From an uncultured bacterium (GTDB lineage Bacteria; Cyanobacteriota; Vampirovibrionia; Gastranaerophilales; Gastranaerophilaceae): 5,725 nucleotides of DNA. Position numbers and translations under genes: made by a program. This document shows positions 1 to 5,725 of the stretch, piece by piece (within the stretch, counting starts at the first letter, position 1; the number at the start of each line of letters is the position of its first letter). Under the pieces are notes generated by a model. It worked only from the letters and a program-made list of their open reading frames with translations, made no database searches and was not told the origin of the DNA. Where the stretch lies: assembly GCA_902803265.1 (NCBI GenBank), contig CADCPD010000117.1, positions 1-5,725 of the forward strand, given 5' to 3'.

Positions 1-3000
1 CTGATATAAGCACAAATAAAAATGATTATGGCGCAAATTGGGAACAAGGTGCATCATTTGCAAACTGGAATATGGCCTATAGCTTGGCTCATGGTGATTC
101 GGCTTCTGTTTCGGGAGCTGTAATTGTTAGAGTTATTGATGATGTTGTTAAAGCAAATGTAGAAAATGTAAATTTAACAGGAACTTCATTAACGATATCA
201 GCTAATGACTATACAATAATGAATACAATTGCAGGTCAATTCTCTCCTGGTAATATCGGGGTTGGCGGAAATGCAATTATTGTTGTAGGAAATACCGATA
301 CACAAGCAACTTTAGTAAATGGGACTCAAACTCTTACCGGTGATTTGAATATAATGTCTAATACCCAAAAAGATTCTCGTACTGTTATGATTGGCGGTAG
401 CGGTAGCGGTACTGTTGCCGTAAATGGTGCTGCTTATGTTGATGTGATTAATGATAAAACAAAATCAGGCATTGTAGGTTCAACAGCCAATGCAGGCAGT
501 GTTTTAGTTGATGCTATTCAAAAAAATACAAGTTTAGGTGTTGATTTGTCTGTTGCCGGATCAGGTACTGCATCAATTGGAGGTATTTTATACTTAAATT
601 TATTCAATGATACTACAGAAGCACTTATCGGAGATAATTCTTTAAATAGAACAACCGTAACTGCAAACAATAATATAACCGTTAAATCTGATTCTGATTA
701 TGAAATGAGAGAATATCTTGTTTCTGTTGGAGCCTCAGGATCTGTTGCTGTAAGTGCTTTAGCTATTGCAAATGTTATAGATTCAACTGTAAAAGCAGAA
801 GTTGATAATACAGATGTTACTTCTACAAACGGTAAACTTGATGTAAAAGCTTATAGAGGCTTGAACAGAGATAAAAACGATAAGACAGCATTTTTCCGAA
901 ATTGGTTTAAAGGTACAAGTGCTTATACATCTCAAAATACTACAATAACTTCAGGTGATTTAAGTGCAATGGCACCATTAGTCGGAGCATTAAATGTTGC
1001 AGGTTCAGGAGTAGGCTCAGGCGCCGGTTCAATAATTGTTAATAAAACAAGAGGAAATTTAACTTCAAAAATTGATCATTCAAAAGTATCAACATCTCAA
1101 GGTACTAATATTCTTGCACAACAAGATTTTGTAAACTTTGATACTGTTGCTTCTGTTGCAGGTGCAGGAGTAGGAGCAGTAAACTTTGCAGGAGTTATTA
1201 ATTCTTTAGAAGAAACTGTTAAAGCAGAAGCTTCTGATGTTACTGTTACGAATGGTTCTTTAAAAACTGATGCAAAATCAAATATAAACTTTAATCAACT
1301 TGTATTAGCAGGTCAAGGTGCGGGTACAGGTGCTTCACTTGGTGTTGTTGTTGATATTAACGATATAAACGACAATGTTTATTCTTATGTTACAAATACA
1401 ACTACAAGCACAAATACACAGGCAGATGCGGCTCATAATATAATTATTAATAATATCTTACTTGCAGGCGGAGGCGTTGGTACTGGTGTTGCAGCTCAAG
1501 CTGTTCCTCTTATTAATAAATTCAGAGGTGCAACAGTTGCAAGAATAAACGGTTCTACGATAAACGGCGGTAATATTACATTAAATTCTCATGACTTTAT
1601 TGATAATTTATCTGCTGTTGTTGGTGTTGCTGCAGCAGGAGTGGGCGGTAATGTTGCAGGTTATGAGGTAGCAAATGTGTTATCAAATAGTACCAGTGCA
1701 TATATTAGTAACTCAACCATAAACACAACTGGAAATGTCGGAATCGATACTTATTCGCTAATTGACAGTACAAATGCAATTTTCTCTGCAGGTATTATTG
1801 GTACAGGTGCAACTATACTTGCAAACGTTATAATAAATGATATACATTCTTATGTCTCAGGTTTTATTTCTAATTCAGAAATAACAAAAGCAGGAAATGT
1901 TGAAATTACTGCAAATATTGACAATGGCAACCATACATACAGACATGACAGCATAACAAATACAACAGGTAATGTGACATTTGCAGCAACAGGTGCCGCA
2001 TTGTCAACAAATGTTATTTATAACAATTACAAAAACAGAGTACAGACATATATTGATAATACAAGTTCTGAAGAAGTCGGATCTGTTACAGTAAAAGCAA
2101 ATTCTGAAAGAAGACTTGATAATACTAATATTGGTATAGGTGGAACTGCAATAGGTGCAAATGTTGGTGTTAATGCGATTTCTACAAATATTGATACATC
2201 AACATATTCATATATTGATGCACAATCTAAAACAATGGATAATGTTGGTGCAATAACATTACGTTCTAATGACGATACTGATTTAAAAAATATAATGGGC
2301 AATGTAAGAATAGCAGGGTTAGGTGCTGCGGCCGGTGTTAACCTTGATATGACAACATCAAATAACATTGTTAAATCAGAAATATTATCAGCAACTAATG
2401 GTCAAATTAATGCAGCCAGTGTAGATATTAAATCTTATAATCTTTTAGAACTTGATAAAACAAATGTAGGCGTTTCACTTGGTGCAGGAGGTCTTGCTGG
2501 AGATTATGTTTTAATTAGAACAGGTAAAAGAACAGGTACTTATGATAAGAGTGAACAAGACAGTTCGTTAGTTGCTGCAATAAACAAAGTAAATAGTAAA
2601 TACACCCCTACAGCAACTGCAGCTGATATTGAAACAGGTTCTATTTCAAGAATAAACGGTAATTTAAAAACTACCGGTAATATTGCTGTTAATTCTGAAA
2701 GTAAAATTAAAGGCAGAGGTGATAACGATAAGCTCAGATTATCAAATGTTACGGTAACAGCCGCACTTGGTGCAGGCAGTGTTGGCGTAAAAGAAGTTAA
2801 TTTAGCTTCTAATACTGATGCAAGTATTACAGGCGGAACGGTTCAAAGTACGGGCGGTAATATTTCAAGTAATGCAAAAAGCACATCAAATGTTGATATA
2901 ACTAATGTTGAAGTATCTGTTTCAGGTATTAACTTCTCTGGTGGTTCGGCAATATATAAAAATTCATCAGAAACAACATCAAAAATAAAAGACGCTACTG

Positions 3001-5725
3001 TCAAAGCAAACAATATTGATGTAAATTCTGAATCTACAAGTAATTCAAATGTTGATGCCACATTTGTTACAGTAACAGGTGGAACTCTTGTTGCAGTAGA
3101 TTTAGCAGAAAACACAGATAACAATAAGAGTGTCGCTCTTGTTACGGGCAATACAAATATTGATGCAACAGGTAAATTAACACTTCATTCAAAAGCAAAT
3201 ACAGATTTAAGTTCAAAAAAACAAACAGTCAGAGTTTCAGGTGCGGATTTTGTAAGAGTTTCAAAAAATGAAGTTAATTCATCAACTATTTCAAGAGCAA
3301 TTATAGAAAATGTAAACGGAACGATTAATACAAACGGTCTTGATATAATAACAGATTATGACAAAATGAATACTCTTAACAAAACAAATGTTGTTGCTGT
3401 TGCTTTAGGTGGTATTACATCCGTAGATAAGACCGGTGCATTTATGAATTCAAACTTTAAATCAGGTATTGATAGCCCGACAGGTCTTATTTTAAATAAT
3501 ACAGGCGATACAAATATAATTACAGCAAGAGATAATGGTACAAACGGTATGGTTTCAAAAGGTGAAATCTACAATGTTAAAGTATCTCTACAAGACTTTG
3601 CAGCCGTAACAACTGCAAATGCACAAAATACGGCAAAATCAGAAACCGTATTAAACTCTAATGAATTTACAACTAATAACTTAAATATAAATTCATACTT
3701 AAATTCATCTGCAAAAGCAGAAGCAACAGGAACAAAAGTTGCAGTCGGTATAAGCGTAAATGCTGTTACTGCTGAAGCAAAAGATTCTGCTACATTAGAT
3801 TTAAAAATTGCAGGAAATAATACAGTTCTTAATGATGCCGTAATTAGGGCAACAAACAATGCTGATGTAAGTACGGAATTAAGTGCATTTAACTTCAGCT
3901 TGTTAGCAGGTGGTGGAAGATCAAGATTATATTCAACATTAACAGCTAACACCACAGGTGATATTGGCGGTAATTTCAATACTAAAACTGCAACAATAGA
4001 TATTAATTCAACAAGAAATTCAAGAATCAGTAAATCATCAGGTGCAGGCGGTATTATTGCCGTAAATGATTCTGAAGCAAAAAATACATTAACAGGTTCG
4101 TCAATATTGACAATTGACGGTTTATCTACTGATAAAACAAAAGGCATAAATCAATGGAATATAGCTAATAGATCTACTAATACTATGGATGTTGTATCAT
4201 CAGACGGTTCAGGCGGTTTGATTACCGTATCAGCATCAGGTGCTAAATCCGAATTTAATACCCATACTGAAACCATTGTAGAAAATGCAAATATTAATTC
4301 ACAAGATGATGTCGGATTTTCTGTTGAAAATAAAGGAGTAATAAAAGACACTGCTACAAATTCTTCAGGCGGCTTTATTGCGGTTAATACTCAAACTGTG
4401 GACAATAATTATTTCTCATCAGCAAAATTAACAATTAAGGATTCAAAAGTAGAGTCAAAGAACCTTGAACTTTCTGCTCATTCTGAATTAAAAAGTCCGT
4501 CAGATATGCTTGAATACAGAGGAAGATCAGGCGGTTTTGTTACCGTAAATTCTTTAAATGTAACAAATACCTTAAATCAGTCGAGTGAAATTGATATACA
4601 AAATTCGATTTTACACGCAACAAATGATGCTGTAATTCACGCATTAACTTCGTCTGAATTTAAACAAAAAATTGATTCAAGATCAGGCGGTTTTGTTACC
4701 GTACCAAAAGCAAAAACTTGGCTTAATTCAAATAACAGAAATACCGTAACTTTGAATTCTAATTCAAAAATACTGGCTGATTCTAAACTTAAAATTGATT
4801 TTAATACAAACAGTAATCTTCAAACATTTTCAACGGCGGTATCAAGAAACTTTGCCGGTGAACCTTCTGCGTATTCTTATCTTACATTAGTAGTTAATAA
4901 TATGTTAAATAATAACGGTTCGCTACAAGCAGGTGAATTGGTAGATATAGACTTTATGAATAATTCCGTAAATGATTTAACGCAGTATGCCTTTGCAGAA
5001 TGTCATGCAGCGGTAGCAAAAACTGATGAAAGAGGTCTGTTAACAAGAACAATTAATAATACTTTAATTGTTGCTGCAAATGCGGATATAACATCCGGTC
5101 AAAATGTTAATATCAGTTATTTAACCGGAACAGGACATGAAGGCAGTACAGTAGCATATAAAAATGTATATTATGCTCTTTTTGGTATTCCTATAGAAAA
5201 ACGCGGTAATAAATCACAGATATCAAACTCTCATTCAAAGGCTTTAAAACTTGACGGAGAAATTGTTGCCGGTGCAGGTAACAGTAAATACATAAAAATT
5301 GACAGAGATGGAACTGTCAATATGAACGAATCAAAGGGTGTTTATGATAAAGATTATACTTTATTTGATAATACTCAGGCTGATGGTGCAACAATTAAAG
5401 AAAATACATTGGCTTCGATTGATTTACAAATAGAAAATGTTACTGTTCAGCTAAATAAAGTTAATTCTCAGATTGAGAATACAGAAAACATAATTGCAGG
5501 TATAGATTCTAAAATCAATCCTATTCAAACAGAAGTAAACAATATAAATACGTTGATTTCTGAAGGAGCAACATACAAAAATATTCAAACTGAAAATAAT
5601 AACAATGAATTTTTCAGTATCATTGATAATGATGTTAAAACAGCTTCAGGCATTTCAGATCAAACATATGCTTTAATTGTACAAAAATATAATGCAAAAC
5701 TTACTGAGGTGCAAAATACAAATGC
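1..5725 (+). CDS. Giant repetitive filamentous adhesin, LktA-like (internal fragment, both ends missing)
   Basis: One frame, with its first whole codon at base 3, stays open to the window edge: 1907 codons with no stop, so the gene continues on both sides. The product is rich in Asn, Ser, Thr, Ala, Gly and Val. It has five Trp (residues 13, 22, 301, 1385, 1573) and one Cys (residue 1667), as in secreted beta-solenoid proteins. In order it holds about 22 units of about 53 residues, a second repeat class carrying SGG[FIL][IV][TA]V, a divergent beta-rich stretch, and a heptad coiled coil. Tandem units of this length and the Gly-rich core followed by a V-N...KA-x-I motif match what I know of the Fusobacterium leukotoxin LktA family. 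LktA itself is secreted by an outer-membrane partner, LktB. The inferred role is surface adhesion or host interaction; toxicity cannot be inferred. No enzymatic motif is visible. The frame is certain, the family call moderately sure, and the function only inferred. Confidence 0.93.
855..959 (+). other. Charged, aromatic insert between two solenoid units
   Basis: The spacing between anchors at 792 and 1062 is 90 codons instead of 53. The excess follows the closing strand GKLDVKAY and covers about residues 285-319. It begins RGLNRDKNDKTAFFRNWFKG and is basic and aromatic, unlike the Asn/Thr/Ser/Gly-rich surroundings. It contains the only Trp between residues 22 and 1385. It most likely forms a loop or small side domain projecting from the rod, a plausible site for binding a partner, but I recognise no known domain. 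The exact edges are uncertain by several residues. Confidence 0.6.
1920..1958 (+). other. Short His-containing insert in the solenoid
   Basis: Anchors at 1845 and 2043 are 66 codons apart, about 13 more than the usual unit. The extra residues appear to be DNGNHTYRHDSIT (residues 640-652), placed after the strand NVEITANI and before the next core. The stretch is polar with two histidines in an otherwise His-poor protein. It is probably an extended loop. Nothing in it identifies a metal site or other function. Confidence 0.45.
2517..2636 (+). other. Charged insert in the middle of a solenoid unit
   Basis: Anchors at 2373 and 2643 are 90 codons apart. The additional residues (about 839-878) start RTGKRTGTYDKSEQ, run through the hydrophobic SSLVAAINKVNSKY and end near TPTATAADIE. 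This insert falls between the Gly-rich core (VSLGAGGLAGDYVLI) and the anchor motif ISRI, a different place in the unit from the insert at 855-959, so the two arose separately. The middle part could form a short amphipathic helix. No domain is recognised. It is probably a loop or side domain on the rod. Confidence 0.6.
4523..4547 (+). repeat. 25-base exact direct repeat, copy 1
   Basis: These bases are identical to 4679-4703 and encode RSGGFVTV plus the last base of the preceding codon. The copies start 156 bases (52 codons) apart, in frame, one protein repeat apart. Identity stops abruptly on both sides. It reflects either strong selection on the motif together with codon coincidence, or a recent duplication or gene conversion. 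Confidence 0.85.
4679..4703 (+). repeat. 25-base exact direct repeat, copy 2
   Basis: This is the partner of 4523-4547, in the next repeat unit. After the shared block copy 2 continues with proline (RSGGFVTVP) where copy 1 has asparagine (RSGGFVTVN). The flanking DNA is unrelated, so the shared block is confined to the motif. Confidence 0.85.
4818..5399 (+). other. Divergent beta-rich region before the coiled coil, with the only Cys
   Basis: Residues 1606-1799 no longer carry the SGG motif but still look like degenerate solenoid units. Possible cores start near 4851 (NFAGEPSAYSYLTLVVNN), 4992 (FAECHAAVAK) and 5136 (GHEGSTVAYKNVYYALFG), about 47-48 codons apart. Typical strand elements remain, such as GQNVNISYL, ALKLDGEIVAGAG and YIKIDRDGTVNM. 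The single Cys of the fragment is residue 1667, in AECHAAVA. Aromatic residues are more frequent than upstream (YKNVYYALFG). From about 5310 the sequence becomes more polar and charged (NESKGVYDKDYTLFDN), which probably caps the rod. No known domain is recognised. Confidence 0.55.
5406..5567 (+). other. Eight-heptad coiled-coil segment
   Basis: Residues 1802-1855 show an uninterrupted heptad pattern. The a positions are Leu, Ile, Leu, Ile, Ile, Ile, Val, Ile at bases 5409, 5430, 5451, 5472, 5493, 5514, 5535 and 5556. The d positions are Ile, Val, Val, Thr, Ile, Ile, Ile at 5418, 5439, 5460, 5481, 5502, 5523 and 5544. Only the Thr is not aliphatic. The remaining positions are mostly polar (Gln, Asn, Glu, Lys, Ser). 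A proline sits at a c position (base 5520), which may kink the helix. The a/d chemistry, Ile/Leu at a and Ile/Val at d, favours a dimeric or trimeric assembly, though oligomer state cannot be fixed from this alone. It likely forms a stalk or the first arm of a helical hairpin C-terminal to the beta rod. Confidence 0.8.
5568..5725 (+). other. Polar linker and start of a second probable helix, cut by the window end
   Basis: After the SEGA turn ending the coiled coil comes a polar segment (YKNIQTENNNNEFFSIIDND). It is followed by a helix-compatible stretch beginning near SDQTYALIVQKYNAKLTEVQ, with Val 5679, Tyr 5688, Leu 5700 and Val 5709 in a 3-4-3 spacing. This is consistent with the return arm of an alpha-helical hairpin or with further coiled-coil stalk. 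The reading frame is still open at the last complete codon (5721-5723), so the protein continues downstream. Confidence 0.5.

Larger units (their letters stand above)
75..3878 (+). repeat. Array of about 22 tandem 53-residue units (beta-solenoid)
   Basis: The array was found by aligning the recurring four-residue motif [KQEST]-[AST]-x-[IVL], for example KANV, KSGI, KAEV, TSKI. Its first base falls at 150, 303, 462, 618, 792, 1062, 1221, 1380, 1536, 1695, 1845, 2043, 2205, 2373, 2643, 2817, 2976, 3132, 3291, 3459, 3636 and 3786. Most spacings are 50-59 codons and 53 is the commonest; three are longer (66, 90, 90) because of inserts. Each unit has a Gly/Ala/Val core such as VAGAGVGAVNFAGVIN, then the anchor motif, then strands of the pattern G-x-[VIL]-x-[VIL]-x-[AS]-x-[ST]. 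Alternating small and aliphatic residues suggest stacked beta strands forming an elongated rod (inference). The units are strongly diverged at DNA level, so the array looks old rather than freshly amplified. The last two units (3636, 3786) are degenerate and their alignment is uncertain by a residue or two. Confidence 0.85.
3879..4817 (+). repeat. Second repeat class: 52-55-residue units with SGG[FIL][IV][TA]V core
   Basis: From about residue 1293 the Gly/Ala core of the earlier units is replaced. A transitional unit with LLAGGGRSRLYSTL has its GG at 3909. Five clear units follow, with GG codons at 4047 (GAGGIIAVN), 4212 (GSGGLITVS), 4368 (SSGGFIAVN), 4530 (RSGGFVTVN) and 4686 (RSGGFVTVP). 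The five are spaced 55, 52, 54 and 52 codons apart. Each motif is followed by a polar stretch with an N-T-[LFV]-type segment, then strands such as KLTIKDSKVES or EIDIQNS. The period stays close to 53 residues, so the solenoid pitch is probably continuous while the surface or core chemistry changes. Units 4 and 5 share exact DNA (see the 25-base repeat), which marks them as the most recently related pair. Confidence 0.8.

Noticed and set aside
2027..2368. Reverse-strand open reading frame of 113 codons
   Set aside because: It lies wholly antisense to the giant coding frame. Its hydrophobic product is what reversed Asn/Thr/Gly/Ala codons give. It has no independent motif or neighbouring gene.
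2843..3151. Reverse-strand open reading frame of 102 codons
   Set aside because: It is antisense to solenoid units and in the same antisense phase as the other reverse-strand ORFs. In that phase stops need a sense codon ending in T followed by TA or CA (or ending in C followed by TA), which is uncommon because Tyr, His and Gln are rare here.
75..3878. Gly-rich units considered as RTX calcium-binding nonapeptides
   Set aside because: No GGxGxDxUx nonapeptide series is present. The Gly residues fall in one core per 53 residues, mixed with Ala and Val.
3569..4147. Reverse-strand open reading frame of 192 codons, resembling a membrane protein
   Set aside because: The aliphatic look comes from reading sense Asn, Lys, Glu and Ala codons backwards. 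It shares the permissive antisense phase, spans the boundary between two repeat classes, and the sense frame is a far better coding explanation.
4151..4351. Reverse-strand open reading frame of 66 codons
   Set aside because: It has the same antisense phase and composition artefact, is short, and is opposite a clear SGG repeat unit.
75..4817. Regular repeats considered as a CRISPR array or DNA-level satellite
   Set aside because: Periodicity is at protein level with a 159-base mean unit. DNA identity between units is low and there are no short conserved repeats with unique spacers.
5406..5567. Coiled coil considered as a trimeric autotransporter (YadA-type) stalk
   Set aside because: The Gly-rich solenoid upstream and absence of YadA-type head and neck motifs do not fit that family. 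No membrane anchor is visible in the window, so this was not called.

Overview
The window is the interior of a single gene. One plus-strand reading frame (first complete codon at base 3) runs through all 5725 bases without a stop: 1907 complete codons, with neither start nor stop codon inside. Residue n of the fragment begins at base 3n, and that numbering is used throughout. Everything readable in the window is substructure of this one giant, repetitive, almost cysteine-free protein. I see no second gene, RNA gene, mobile element, CRISPR array, promoter or terminator.

The protein looks like a very large secreted or surface-displayed filamentous adhesin, of the type annotated as the LktA (Fusobacterium leukotoxin) family of filamentous adhesins. 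From start to end: (1) about 22 divergent tandem units of about 53 residues (bases 75-3878), each with a Gly/Ala/Val core, then a motif resembling V-N-x-x-x-x-x-[VT]-[KT]-[AS]-x-[IV], then short Asn/Thr/Ser-rich beta strands; (2) five units of 52-55 residues with a different core, S-G-G-[FIL]-[IV]-[TA]-V, preceded by a transitional unit (3879-4817); (3) a divergent beta-rich stretch that holds the only cysteine (4818-5399); (4) a regular eight-heptad coiled coil (5406-5567); and (5) a polar linker leading into another probable helix cut by the window edge (5568-5725). Two inserts of about 37 residues and one of about 13 interrupt the first array.

The organism is AT-rich (roughly one third G+C by eye, not counted) and uses AGA for nearly all arginines; only four CGN codons and one AGG were noticed. 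The standard genetic code fits. The family and composition suit a host-associated anaerobe such as a Fusobacterium relative, a gut Gastranaerophilales (Melainabacteria) member or a Negativicute. The sequence alone does not decide between them; Gastranaerophilales is my weak first guess.

Reverse-strand ORFs exist, but all lie in the one antisense frame that the gene's codon use leaves open, so they are treated as artefacts. The start, signal peptide or two-partner-secretion domain, outer-membrane partner and C-terminal anchor must lie outside the window if they exist.
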